A stretch of 64,000 nucleotides of DNA, taken from NCBI GenBank assembly GCA_014529385.2, contig CM043945.1, positions 140,840,241 to 140,904,240 of the forward strand, given 5' to 3'. Position numbers and translations under genes: made by a program. The notes under the pieces are model-generated. The model was not told the DNA's origin and did no database searches. It saw only the letters and a list, made by a program, of their open reading frames with translations. Positions within the stretch are counted from its first letter, which is position 1, and the number at the start of each line of letters is the position of its first letter. Positions 37,799 to 48,438 of the stretch are shown here, piece by piece. This stretch comes from Adiantum capillus-veneris (taxonomy: Eukaryota; Streptophyta; Polypodiopsida; Polypodiales; Pteridaceae).

Positions 37799-38150
37799 CT
37801 AGGATAGTCCATTGATACCTATAAAACACATCCAACGCTAACATATCTGTTGTCTTGTTTGGATGGATGCAGGTAATGAATCTATCTTATCTTGGAGTTT
37901 CTTTTTTGGCTTAAAAGCACTTTTCCATACTTGATTACACATACACCTATTGTAGGGGAAGTACTTTTGATATCTGCATACTGGAATGAGGCTTCATTCT
38001 TATAAACATTCTATAGAAATAATTCTAAGACTGAGTTGTTTTTGTACTTATCAATTCCCTTTCTTTGGAGCCAGCTGTCTTTTGAATGTAAAAGTTTAAT
38101 TATGTGTTGTTATTTATGTTAAAAGATCTACACACACACACACATACACA
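37799..38150 (+). mobile_element. Penelope-like element, unit 4, last part of 5' region
   Basis: Matches 12700-13040 of unit 1 (ATAGTCCATTGATAC start) up to the CACACA tract. The RT gene that should follow is absent, and simple repeats take its place. Confidence 0.8.
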
Positions 38151-38199
38151 CAACTTCCAGGCCTCGCTGTGAGCTTGTGCAAAAAAATCCACTCAACAC

Positions 38200-38230
<31 letters not shown>

Positions 38231-38255
38231 TACACACATACACACATACATATTG
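38131..38255. repeat. Compound (CA)n(CG)n(CA)n microsatellite
   Basis: CA runs at 38131-38152 and 38195-38251. The second contains a CGCGCGCG core. Long alternating purine-pyrimidine tracts of this sort can adopt Z-DNA. Confidence 0.85.
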
Positions 38256-38427
38256 TAGAGTGCTTTTAGAACACACTTACACATTTTTGATTATCAACAA
38301 AGAGAATACAATCTATGGCGATTGCTCATATTTCTTGGTTAAGAAAACCAATTAATGAAACTAAGCTAAAGGCACATAAAGATATACAATAATCCTTACA
38401 ATTCTCTCTATCTTTCTAGGAAAATAG

Positions 38428-38446
38428 AGAGAGAGAGAGAGAGAGA
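38428..38446. repeat. (AG)n microsatellite
   Basis: About 9 AG units. Confidence 0.85.
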
Positions 38447-38588
38447 TGATAATGCAAAAGAGGGAGATATAGAGCACTTCAACTATTGTGACTAAAGTTT
38501 ATCAACTTGAAACATAGAAAACAATGAGAATATATGTTAGTTATTTTAGTAATCACTTGCTATTGCCTAATTTCATTAATCCATGTTT

Positions 38589-38590
<2 letters not shown>

Positions 38591-38632
<42 letters not shown>
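38591..38632. repeat. (AG)21 microsatellite
   Basis: Uninterrupted AG units. Confidence 0.95.
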
Positions 38633-38637
<5 letters not shown>

Positions 38638-38689
38638 ATTATCATCCTTGGTCAAATATGAATTATGGGACCAAAGTTACATGTAATGT

Positions 38690-38916
38690 AGTATGTGTGT
38701 GGTGGATGAGTGACTCCTGATGTGCTCCAAACGATCCCACAATCCTAGTTTACATACATGTGCTATGTGTGCTATGGGATCTATATAGCTAGAGAGAGAG
38801 AGAGAGAGAGAGAGGAAGATAACCATAATCCTATTTCACATACATGTTCTATATATGCACCATATGTGTGCTATGAGTTCTACATAGCCGGTTCTCTACC
38901 TATTCCCCCCCCCCCC

Positions 38917-38947
<31 letters not shown>

Positions 38948-39170
38948 ACACACTTTATCTAAAATTAGTTTTTCACTCTAATGTGATTTTTCGTAGTTGG
39001 AGAGAGAAATGTATAAAAGAGAGTAATCCTAGTTTATATATGTGTGCTACGAGTTATACATATGTACCATATGTGTACTATGAGTGCTATATTGTTGTAT
39101 ACCTACCACACACACACACCTCTTCTAACTAGAATTAGAATTTTCACTCTAATGTGATCTTTCTTAGTGG
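38690..39170. repeat. Imperfect tandem repeat with embedded simple repeats
   Basis: The phrases AATCCTAGTTTAYATA, CATATGTGTRCTATGAG and TTTTCACTCTAATGTGAT recur at about 38745/38829/39028, 38865/39068 and 38970/39139. An (AG)n tract (38790-38813) lies in the first copy, and C29 followed by (AC)n (38905-38953) in the second. Confidence 0.6.
38905..38953. repeat. C29-(AC)n tract
   Basis: 29 consecutive C residues (38905-38933) run straight into AC dinucleotides. A run this long is rare, its length is likely uncertain in sequencing, and the opposite strand is a G29 quadruplex candidate. Confidence 0.9.
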
Positions 39171-40420
39171 CAAACAAGGATTTCATTGACGTGATCATGA
39201 TCGGTGTGATTACGCTAATAACACCAATAATTACACAAGAAAAGGACATGATCATGCTAATTCTTAACGTGATCCTAATGATGACTTGAAAAAACCAGTA
39301 GATCCGTTTAGCCCACAAGTATAAGCATATTTCCTCAAGACCGTGAGGTTTTTTATTTCCTCGACGGGCTCGCTGAGAAAATGAAAAAACCAGACAGGCG
39401 TAATTATATATAGTAAAACCCCTCCTTATCGTGGTGCTTTGAGTAGGCAAATCCATGGGGAGAGTATCCAAGCACCAGGTACAGTCATCTCCAGGTGAAT
39501 TGACCTAAAGTTAGAAAGTCACAGGTCATTTTTTGGACCAAATGTGATTTTTAATTCGATACCCACTTCTAAAAAACATTTAAATCCTTCACCAAACATA
39601 AAGGTATGAAACCAAAACAATTGAGAATTTAGAGAGTGATGCTCATTGCGACGAAGCCATTGGTCCATATGAGGGTTGAAGTTGGTTTTAGAAGATGAGT
39701 ATATGTAAATGACGAGTCAATAGTCAAGGGTTGGATGCCCTGTACTATTGTAGTGGGTATATAAATATCCTTGAAGTATTGCATTTTTCACCATCATAGA
39801 TTTGAGTTGATATACATTGTCACTGCACAATATAAGAGCTATAATCCTTAATTGGGTGAAAATATCTTTTATATACTGAATTGGATGCATAAAGGGACTA
39901 GAATCCTTGAGTGGGTACAAGTAGTACTGAATTGTGTGATTGTATTGAATATTTTTTTGCGTTCTTTCATGTGTTGGTTTATATAGGGAGTGAATTATGT
40001 ATTATGAAAGATTGTTAGTGCATGAAATGACAAATCATAGATATTATTGCTTTTGTGTTTGTTTTGCAAATAATTGACATCGTTTCAGTGTAGAAGTTAA
40101 TTATTATTTGTAGAATCTGAAAATAGATATTTCTTATTGTTTGCAAATCAAAGAGGATGTATAAATAATCATCATAATAATAATTGCATTGAGAAACTGA
40201 TAGCATTGTTGTATTTATAATGCCGTGTAGATTAGTGTATTGCAATGTGTGTGTTTTCTCACAACATATATGATTGATATGTGGATTGACTAGAGTGCAT
40301 TGAAAATCTCATATTATGTGGATTTGATTACTTTCTTAGTGATTGTTTTCTAATATATATTGAAAAGGATAAAAATGTTTTAAAAATTGAACATCTAGTT
40401 CTTATGCCTTCAGTTTTAAA
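39171..40420. other. AT-rich stretch before the hAT relic
   Basis: I see no domain or repeat pair. It may hold the 5' end of the hAT element, but no terminal inverted repeat could be identified by eye. Confidence 0.4.
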
Positions 40421-41960
40421 TTGAAAGCAATGGAGAAAAATGTTGACACAAGTGGTACAAAGAAGACAAAGAATAAAAAAACCCATGGCAAAGAGTGGGA
40501 TTATGCTCACAGTATATGCGGTCAATATATGGAGTGGCAATGTAAATCTTGCTTCACAACAAAATCAGGCGGTGCACCACGTATTAGAGACAATTTTTTG
40601 GGTAGCTTGAAAAAGAATTGTAAGAAATGTGAACATCCTCAGGCATCTGCAATTTCAAAGCGTTTGAGATAAGAGATCGCCAAAAAGGGTGGAAAGAGAC
40701 AACGGAAACTAACCTTGCAGAATAGCCTGCACAAGGAGAGAAAATCTCCAGCAAAGTTTCTTTTAAGTGTCACAATGAAGGTGGACTTGGGCCAATGCTG
40801 TAAAAACGTTAGCAAATTAATAAAGAAGTGCTTTCCACACATTTTGGCCAATGGTTGTACTATGCACAACTTAAACTTGGTGCTGAAGGATTGGTACACT
40901 AATGAAGAAAACACATGGTTCCCCAAAATAATTTACACAGTATGCCAAGTTGTGAAATTTATCTTGAATTGAAAATGGTGCTCGATTTGTACAGAACATG
41001 CATGTTAGTGATGTTGAAACTTCTTGTTGAAACTCAATTTTTCACCCATTTTCATAAATTGGAGTCACTTCTCCGCAATAAGTGTACTATGATTGACACT
41101 TTCAATTGCACGGTCTTTGACAAATGGAAGCTTGGGCACAAAAAAAAAGTGAAACAGAAAATTACATGTCTATGTGGCTCTATAAACAAGGCCTTTTTGG
41201 AGTATCGTAATGGATGCATATCATGTAATGATGCCTGTTATGTTCGTGATTCACAACCTTGATCAGAAGGCGCCAAATATGGGCAAAGTGTGGATAACAT
41301 GGTGGTTAGTTCAACAGAGTCTTGAAAATCCTGAGGAGCTAAAAGAGGCTGTAGTAGAGAAGAAGTGATGACTCCTATTCTCTGTCAAACAACAAAGAGT
41401 TTTGGCCAGCTCATAGTCCACTCCATAGTGTGGCTTACATGCTCGATCCGGAGTATTAGAATTTAGATCTGATGTCCAATACAAATGTGGTCAACAATTT
41501 TTATCATGTGGTCAACATGTTCTACTCTAATGTTCAAGATCGAATTGATTGTATCAAAGAAAATGAGTGCATTTAGATTAAAAGAAGGTTCTTTTTCAAA
41601 TGATTGTATCAAAGAAAATGAGTGCATTTAGATAAAAGAAGGTTCTTTTTCAAATGATTTTGTACAATCAATGGCAAAAGAGAAACCTGCATGGAAGTGG
41701 TGGATCATGAATGGTGGAGACCATTACTCAACCTTACATCTCCTTACAATGTAAGTATTAGCGCAATGTGCAAAAAACTCAAGTTTAGAGAGAAATTGGG
41801 GTATGTACAAGTATGTTCATTGCACTATTCACAACAGATTATTAGCAGAATAATTAGTGTATGTATTTTGCAATGAAAAGATATTGCATCACATCGAAAG
41901 TGCTGGCTACGAGGAGGAAATGCCAATTTGGTTGTATGATTGTAAAAAAAAAAAGACGAA
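40421..41960 (+). pseudogene. hAT-family transposase relic (BED finger, core, dimerisation end)
   Basis: 40421-40671 encodes a BED zinc-finger-like region (W..C-x2-C, then G-G-A-P-R-I-R-D-N-F-L and a C-x2-C close). After a stop, 40715-41262 carries the hAT core signature N-G-C-T-M-H-N-L-N-L-V-L-K, then W-F-P-K-I, in two overlapping frames. Near 41670-41735, K-P-A-W-K-W-W-I-M-N-G-G marks the region before the C-terminal dimerisation domain. About 41788-41880 then reads E-R-N-W-G-M-Y-K-Y-V-H through H-N-R-L, with L-V-Y-V-F after one stop. The family cuts and pastes DNA with 8-bp target duplications. Stops and frameshifts show this copy is dead. The element ends are not visible. Confidence 0.7.
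41547..41658. repeat. 56-bp tandem duplication
   Basis: GATTGTATCAAAGAAAATGA through TTCTTTTTCAAAT occurs twice head to tail (41547 and 41603) with a single-base indel. It is a local duplication within the hAT relic after it lost function. Confidence 0.9.
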
Positions 41961-42119
41961 GAAGAGTTCAATGTTGGTGTATCTCATTGCACTATAAATA
42001 AAATAGAAGAGAATTTGATAATAGATGTGGAAGTTGAATTACAAGAGAACCAAAACACTCGAACTCAGAACCAGATAACAATTTCACAGATTGAATATAC
42101 CTTGAGAAAATGAAGATTG

Positions 42120-42373
42120 TGTCAAAAACCATTAGGTCTCTCCAATCTCAAAAACATAAAAACTCTTTCAAAACATCTTAAGTGCGTAAGTGAAGGGTGA
42201 GTTTAGGAAATGAAAAGACAGATGAAGGTGGAAAGTCAAAAGACATACGAGGGTGAAAAGTCAGAGGACCTTTTGTGTCCATATAAAGAGGTGTTCGACT
42301 TTCCATTGGTCCATTTGTGTTTCTCTTCTTCTTTATTTTCCATTTAGCATTTTCTTCATTTTAAGCTGTCCTT

Positions 42374-42436
<63 letters not shown>

Positions 42437-42740
42437 ATCTATCTCAATGTTGTATGCATCCTTCTCACGTCCAATCGATACTATTGAAAATCTATGTGCT
42501 TCATCAATGCATCCGTTGGTGCCTAGTATAGATTAGCACATTGTTTTGTTGTTGTTGAGAGAATATTAGAATTAAGAATACCTTTTAATTTTTTTGAAGC
42601 CATTAGGAATTTGTGGAGAAGTAGAGAGAAAGAGAGACACACACCATGTATGCTCCCAAAGACTGATTCATATTGAGGACAAGATATAAATATATAGGTG
42701 AGACCAAGTTGAGTAGAGTGAGCCATATATAGCTCCAACA
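42120..42740 (-). repeat. Probable 3' LTR of the copia element (left limit unclear)
   Basis: On the minus strand, GAGTGGGGT (a short polypurine tract) is followed at 42740 by TGTTGGAGCTATATATGG, the usual start of Ty1/copia LTRs. The left end is not resolved and the partner 5' LTR is not recognisable at the right side. A (CT)n tract of about 56 bases lies at 42375-42430. Confidence 0.45.
42375..42430. repeat. (CT)28 microsatellite
   Basis: Uninterrupted CT units, then CTATCT variants. Confidence 0.95.
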
Positions 42741-42986
42741 ACCCCACTCAAACAAAGGTCTCTAGCTTTGGATGAAAAAAACCTTGGGGAGTTCAAGGGA
42801 AAAATCCAAGCCCCTATACAATGTGAAAAAATGAACCAACAATAATGATGTGAAAGTGAATTGTATCTATGTACAAATATACAAGTGACTCAGAGATCAC
42901 ACTGTGCAAATGTGGAGTGTGCAAAGTGCATGATAACTATAGGATTACAAAGTCATATATACAAAGCTATTACAATAGCAGAGAAG

Positions 42987-43698
42987 CTAACCTAGAAAGA
43001 GTGAGGCCGAAGAAACTCCAAGCTCCGAGCGCAAGAGGATGAAACATGACTCGTTGAGTCCTTTGGTAAGAATGTTTGCAATCATCTGGTCACTTGGACA
43101 GTGTTCAACCATAATGGTTCCTTTACGTACTTCATACCTGACATAATGATAATGGACAGAAATGTGCTTTGACTTATTATGTTGAACATAGAACACCATA
43201 TTAGTGAATTTGGATATTTTCCGATTCCCCTTTTCAAAATGAGCTTAAGATTTGAGCACATGGCCAATCTTAGAAATTTTTTTAAGAGCATGTCTTGAAA
43301 GATCTCTTCAAGTACTACCTTGTGTAAGTAGCTGTCCTCAAAAAATATTTTGAGAGTTTTCCACATGACTAAATATTTAAGACATTTGTGATTCCAATAT
43401 TGGCTCTAAAGTCTCAAACTTTCTAATATGGTGTTATAGTCTTTTACAAGACTAATAGCACTTTGGTTGTTACACTGCAAGGGTGTGCTAGAAAGAGGAG
43501 AGCGACCAATATCAACCGGCATTTGTTGAAGCCACATCAACTCACGAGCTGGAAGTGATGCCGCAACATATTCAGACTCAATCGTAGAAATTGCAACACG
43601 ATGTTGTTTCTTGCTGGTCCAAGAAACAAGACAACCATTAATAAAGAAGCAATTTCCACTAATAGATCGCATAGATAAATGTGAGCTTTCCCAGTCTG
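42987..43698 (-). pseudogene. Copia RNase H, C-terminal part
   Basis: Contains S-W-T-S-K-K-Q followed by S-T-I-E-S-E-Y-V-A-A, and near the end N-K-S-K-H-I-S-V-H-Y-H and N-I-L-T-K-G-L: the copia RNase H core and closing motifs. The frame breaks between 43200 and 43406. The part upstream in the gene lies beyond E3, at 49018 and above. When E3 and one GTCTG are left out, the frame runs on across a conserved Asp-Ala-Asp-Trp site. Confidence 0.85.
43694..43698. repeat. E3 target-site duplication, left
   Basis: GTCTG, repeated at 49013-49017 after the right LTR. Confidence 0.9.
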
Positions 43699-44272
43699 TG
43701 TGCGCTCCTTGCCGCACTGTCGAAGCAAGGGACTTGCCAATACACCGTATGCGAGCCACAAACGGCTCCAAGCACACAACAAGCCTAAACTAGCAAGCTC
43801 AAGGAAACAAAGGGTGTGTCACTCACCGCTCTACGCTCGCCTTCGTGGTGGATTCCTCGCCGCGATGAAGAAGAAGCTGCAGTCGTGCCGCGCTCAACCG
43901 CTTCGCCGCCGTCGTGCCTTCGTAATGCTCGATCGCACACACACTCTCCCTCTCTCTCTCTCTCTCTCACACACACACAAGGAGGTGAAGAAGAAGAAGA
44001 TGGAGATGGAGCAAGAGCACTCTTCAATTGCACAAATGAGAGAATGAGTAAAAATTAGGTTTAGTTGGCTTTTATAGGAGCTCACCCCATTCACACTTGG
44101 GCGCCCATGCTTAACCAACTAATCCCTTGAATGTCCAAGTTAAAGTGCGTCTCTCATCGACGATCACTCTACCTTTCCCTATTGGTCCGACAAGCCCGGT
44201 ACCTGACTCTATCGAATACATAATACGTGTCCATCGTAGGTGATGGGTGTCCGTGTGCCGTGAGGGTTAACA
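43699..44272 (-). repeat. E3 left LTR (3' LTR)
   Basis: TGTGCGCTCC to GGTTAACA. Pairs with 48439-49012. Contains (CT)n(CA)n at 43947-43978, which changes by slippage between the copies. Short ORFs here are mirrored in the other LTR and are not genes. Confidence 0.95.
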
Positions 44273-44285
44273 TGCCCCCCTTCCT
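44273..44285 (-). promoter_or_regulatory. E3 polypurine tract
   Basis: Minus-strand AGGAAGGGGGGCA directly against the left LTR. Almost identical to that of E1. Confidence 0.75.
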
Positions 44286-45901
44286 GATGTAGATTCCGTC
44301 CTCGGAAGCTATTGAGTTGAAGCTGGTTCGTCGAGGTGGAAGAGCATTTGAGATGAATGTCCTTAGCCTTCTTCAGTCACTGCAAAATCAAACAACATTG
44401 GCACAGTAATTGCATTCTCTTAAAAAGCATATGCAGTTTTAGGTAGACACATTGATTGGTAAAAGAATTTCAAACAATTTGATAGCAATGAACATTAAAT
44501 TGCAATGTAATCAAATGCATAAACAGATGTAAAGGCAAAAAATTAAACAAGTCTGGGGTCGCTAATTTGACGGTCGAAAGGCACTAGAGATCGAATATTA
44601 ATACCATGGGTAAGCTTCTTAACTTTCTGTGGTCAATTAAGTTGTTTAATCGCGAGAGCCAAGTATTCATGTTCGAGGGCTGACTAGAGGCTATATCTAG
44701 AAAACCTTGTAGTTAAGCTACCATAAAAGGAATTTCTCATGAAATCATCGCCTAACTGATTACTTTTTCTTTGACCCCCCAAGGTCTTTTCACATTGATT
44801 CAATTATGATGTGTGTGCTTATTTTGTATGCCTTGGGTTTTTTGCTTTTCAAGGAAAAGCGCCCACACTGGGAACCTCTAGGGCTCTAGTACCATAGGCG
44901 ATACATGTGAGTGAAGTACCAAATCAAGCCGAGATTTCTCTTCCAGCTTAAAATTTTACATTGTGGCACTTTGATTTTTTGCTTGTTCATTTTCAACATT
45001 TAAATTTTGTAACTTTTGGGGGTCATATAACACTGTTACCCTCCCCAGGCTCATCACATTAGTAAACTCCCTTTATAATACTTAAGCTAAAGGTCAATAG
45101 GGTTAAGCCCACTAGAAAGCCCTAGTACATTTCATACAATGCTGCCTAAATCGGATTAAGAACCTAAGTAACCATTGTTTATTAGGAAGGCATTCCCCAT
45201 GGTATTAAGAGAAGATTTCTAATACCTAGCTTGGTCAAACTAGCTTAGTCGGACTGCTTGATTTTTAAACCTAGACAAGTGATTATGACAAAACATTACA
45301 TTGAATTAAATGTTGGATACTAAGCCAATGCGCTGAATATTATGCTACCAATCACAATCAAAGCAGACAAATATGGATGCAAAAAGATAAGGGAAATGCT
45401 AATGGATAAGAAACACCTGTTTGTGTTGATGGTCGCGCTTGATATGAAGTGTGAACGAGAGAAAGGTTCCATGAAGGTCCAAATCCTATCAATAGCAACA
45501 CGCTCCTGTACACACTAGGAAACAAAAGGAATACCTCCAGGAGGCACATCAGTGGGAAAAGAGAACTTTGCTAATCACTCAACTCTAAAACAGAAACACT
45601 CCTATCGTACTAATCTTACCTACCCTCCATCACTCAAGTGATGAGGATCAAAGGTGTTTTATGGCATAGGTTTCTGTTTCACTGTACCAGATGTGACATG
45701 TGTAGGTCTGAGTCAATGTTTTGAATTTTAATGTGCATACTCGTTTGCTAATTGCTCTTGCTCTTTTTTTATTTTTTTTGTGAGTATAAAGCTTTATATG
45801 TACATTCCCTAAGATCGGAATTGAGAGGTCAGGGAAAAAGGTTGAGAGGGAAACAAGTGAATGATGACTGTCAGCAAACACTCCCCCCTTCCTTGGGTAG
45901 A
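44286..45901 (-). other. E3 3' untranslated stretch
   Basis: 1.6 kb downstream of the E3 ORF without a coding domain. The right end (45870-45895) holds another ACTCCCCCCTTCC pyrimidine block, a polypurine-like run on the minus strand that could be a second priming site. Confidence 0.5.
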
Positions 45902-47425
45902 TCATACCATTTGAAATGAGCTTGTCACCCTTTGAAACCAATTGTTCCAGTTGGTAATAGGTGAGGATTTTTGCCAGTAGTTTGTTATTACCCTAGGTGC
46001 CTCGGCAAGTTGCAAGGGTGGTAAGGTACTCTCCCAGGATCGAACTTGAAGTGGTTCATTAGGTGATTCTTGAACAGTGGGAGGTGTGGATTCTTTGGTA
46101 GCTTCATGGAGGTCCACTACTATAGATGGAGGCTGTGTAGAAGCTTTTACCTCTCTGGATGTATTACATGAGGAGCTAGAAGCTTCATGGGACTCCCCCC
46201 TTCCTGAGCTAGGTGGAACAAATCGTTCTTTCTTTGGTACCCAAACTAGCTCGGGAGCGGGTGTGTAGCATTCTGTGATTTTTTTCTTTCCACGATCATT
46301 GATTCGTTTTGGAGCTACGGGATTGGGCTCACTTGGGTCAGGTGATAGGTAAGAGCACAATCTATGTTTTGGCACCCAGATTTGATCATTTCCTTGATAG
46401 TAGCCTTGGGCTTCCAATAGTCGTTTAGGGATCCATCGTAACATTTTCTTACTTTTATTGGAGCGAGTGGTACGTTTCCTACTAGGTTTCCGTTTTTTTG
46501 CATCAACCATGCTCACTACAGAGGTTTTAGGGACCCACTTGTATGTTTTCTCTGTTATATTAGGATGGTTCTTGTGTGTCTCAAGCTTTCTTTCAACTAC
46601 ATTAGTTGAAGCTCTAGAGAGTTGGGCTATGGGGACGTATGGTTCAACCTCCTGGACATGCAATGTCTTGGGTTTTATTTCCTTGGGCAATATCTCAGGG
46701 ACTATGGCTTGAGTGGTAGGGCTAAGAGTTGGTTTTTGCGTTGTAACACCCCCAGTCCCCCAATCAATAGTGCATTTGGTGGCTATCATCCACGTGCGGC
46801 CTAGGTTTATATTACCCTCCATAGTTCCAGTAGGCATGACCAAAAAGTCTTGAGCTACCACCCCATTGTCATAACTGACAGAAGTGTGCCAGATTCCAAA
46901 AACCGTAGTTTTTTTCTTGTTGACACCCTTGACTTGGATAATACTCTCAGATAGAGGTGGCTTCCCTAACTGACACCACACCCCATAGGATAGCAGATTG
47001 TATTTAGCACCCGTGTCCAATAAGGCGTTATATAGCACTTTTCCATAGGCACTATTTAACTCAATGGGGTATCGTAGAGGTGTGTCAGAGTCCAACCCAT
47101 CCTCTTCGTGTGCTTCATTTGCATCAGGTTCCGAGCGAGTAGCTCTACCTAATGTTTCCATGAAACGGCTAAACATACTAGTACTAGGCTGTGGAGCTTC
47201 GGGAGGTGCATGGCCTTCTCTCTCAGTGTTTTGGGTAGGGTATGCTTCCATGATTTCTGAGTCGGAGGAGGAATCACTAGCGGCTATTTTAGGGTCTTGG
47301 GTGGTGCTACCTTGTGTCCCCGCTGAGGGTCTAGAGCTTATCGTGGATGGGTAATGGGTGTCCGTATGAACAGAGGCACCCTCAATATGCTCGTGTTCTA
47401 GCACCCGCCCAGAGCGTAAGTGCAT
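45902..47425 (-). CDS. E3 ORF: retropepsin-like protein, 507 aa, intact
   Basis: An uninterrupted minus-strand frame, unlike every other long frame in the window. Residues 1-115 are Ser/Glu-rich and start M-H-L-R-S-G-R. Residues 118-225 look like a retropepsin: catalytic-type D-T-G-A at 137-140, D-F-L-V-M-P near 193-198, and L-G-R-T-W at 208-212 followed by D-W-G-T-G, closely resembling L-G-R-P-W..D-W-G-T-G of the E2 protease. Residues 280-400 are basic and hold W-[VI]-P-K four times (297, 331, 350, 395). There is no zinc knuckle, RT or integrase. The start at 47425 is the first Met after a stop. The role is unknown; it may be a protease or nucleic-acid-binding helper kept by a non-autonomous family. 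Confidence 0.75.
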   Translation of the reverse strand: MHLRSGRVLEHEHIEGASVHTDTHYPSTISSRPSAGTQGSTTQDPKIAASDSSSDSEIMEAYPTQNTEREGHAPPEAPQPSTSMFSRFMETLGRATRSEPDANEAHEEDGLDSDTPLRYPIELNSAYGKVLYNALLDTGAKYNLLSYGVWCQLGKPPLSESIIQVKGVNKKKTTVFGIWHTSVSYDNGVVAQDFLVMPTGTMEGNINLGRTWMIATKCTIDWGTGGVTTQKPTLSPTTQAIVPEILPKEIKPKTLHVQEVEPYVPIAQLSRASTNVVERKLETHKNHPNITEKTYKWVPKTSVVSMVDAKKRKPSRKRTTRSNKSKKMLRWIPKRLLEAQGYYQGNDQIWVPKHRLCSYLSPDPSEPNPVAPKRINDRGKKKITECYTPAPELVWVPKKERFVPPSSGRGESHEASSSSCNTSREVKASTQPPSIVVDLHEATKESTPPTVQESPNEPLQVRSWESTLPPLQLAEAPRVITNYWQKSSPITNWNNWFQRVTSSFQMV

Positions 47426-47808
47426 GTGCTTTTGATACCCTAAGGTGTCAAAAAGCTGCTCTAGGAGGCCTTGTGACTAGTTTTTAGCGTGTTTTTTGTT
47501 TGTTTTTTGCTAGATTTTTTAGAGCGTGTCGTGGAATGGGCCGTGTGATAGCTCAAAACGAGCGTATCGGTCAGAGGGTCGTGCCGTGCTTTACAGCCCT
47601 CCGTTTGGTCACTCTATGCCCTCGGAATCCCTAAAACTGTCAATTTCCAGTAGGGAACTAGGCCCAAACTAGAAAGTCTAAGGGTGCAAGTGGGAAGAGA
47701 AAGGAGGAGAGTGGAGGACTTGTCCCACATGCTCTCATTCTCTCTTGAGGGAGTAGGGTATATATATAAGAGTGAGTCTAGTATATATCATAAGACTGAG
47801 GACTGAGG

Positions 47809-47838
47809 CCTGGGCCTGGGCCTGGGCCTGGGCCTGGG
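47809..47838. repeat. (CCTGGG)5 tandem repeat
   Basis: Five exact hexamer units in the E3 leader, upstream of its ORF on the minus strand. Confidence 0.95.
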
Positions 47839-48040
47839 AAAATGATCCCGATCCCAATCTATCTTTTATACAGACCAACCCGTACGTTTTAAGAGTCACG
47901 TTTTTTATTTTTGAAAAATATCGCCACCCACTCGCTCGCGTTTTTAATTTCCGAATTTTTTTCCTTTTAAATATTTTTTTTTTCTCAAAAAACTTTTTTT
48001 CCCCCAAATTTTTTTTTTTAAAATTTATTTTTTTGTTGAT

Positions 48041-48315
48041 GCAGAAAGTACAGAAATTGAAAAAAATGCAGAAAAACGCAAAAAATGCAAAAATTGCAAA
48101 AAATGCAGAAAATGCAGAAAAAACGCAGAAATTGCAGAAAATGCAGAAAAAACGCAGAAATTGCAGAAAAACGCAGAAATTGCAGAAAATTGACAGAAAT
48201 GCAGAAAATTACAGAAATTGAAAACGCCGAACTTGAAAATGCAGAAATTGCAAAAATTGAAAAAAACGCAGACAATAGCAGAAATTGAAACTTGACAGCA
48301 ATTGCAGAAAACGCA
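48041..48315. repeat. GCAGAAAATTGCAGAAA low-complexity block
   Basis: Irregular repetition of GCAGAAAWTGCA/ACGCAGAAA units over about 270 bases in the E3 leader. Long ORFs across it on either strand are products of the repetition, not genes. Confidence 0.85.
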
Positions 48316-48415
48316 AAAAACAGAAACCTTCCACACACTCCTTCCCTGCCTTTCCTATGATAGAAATTGCACCACAAGGAAGCGTAAAGTGCTAACCGAG
48401 CTTAGTGTAGGGCAT

Positions 48416-48438
48416 ATCCCCGGCAGCGGCGCCAAAAA
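48416..48438 (-). promoter_or_regulatory. E3 primer-binding site
   Basis: Minus-strand TGGCGCCGCTGCCGGGGATA, three bases from the right LTR. A close relative of the sequence found after the 5' LTR of many plant LTR elements. Confidence 0.75.

Noticed and set aside
38131-39170. Simple repeat cluster considered as a CRISPR-like or satellite array
   Set aside because: Spacing is irregular and the repeated parts are plain microsatellites; nothing prokaryotic in the window.
43700-44118. Overlapping ORFs of 74-123 codons in the E3 LTR, duplicated at 48302-48798
   Set aside because: They lie in LTR DNA, overlap on both strands, and include CT/CA tracts.
47772-48377. Overlapping ORFs of 100-150 codons on both strands around 48.0 kb
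   Set aside because: Composed of GCAGAAA-type low-complexity units and the CCTGGG repeat in the E3 leader; no protein-like composition.
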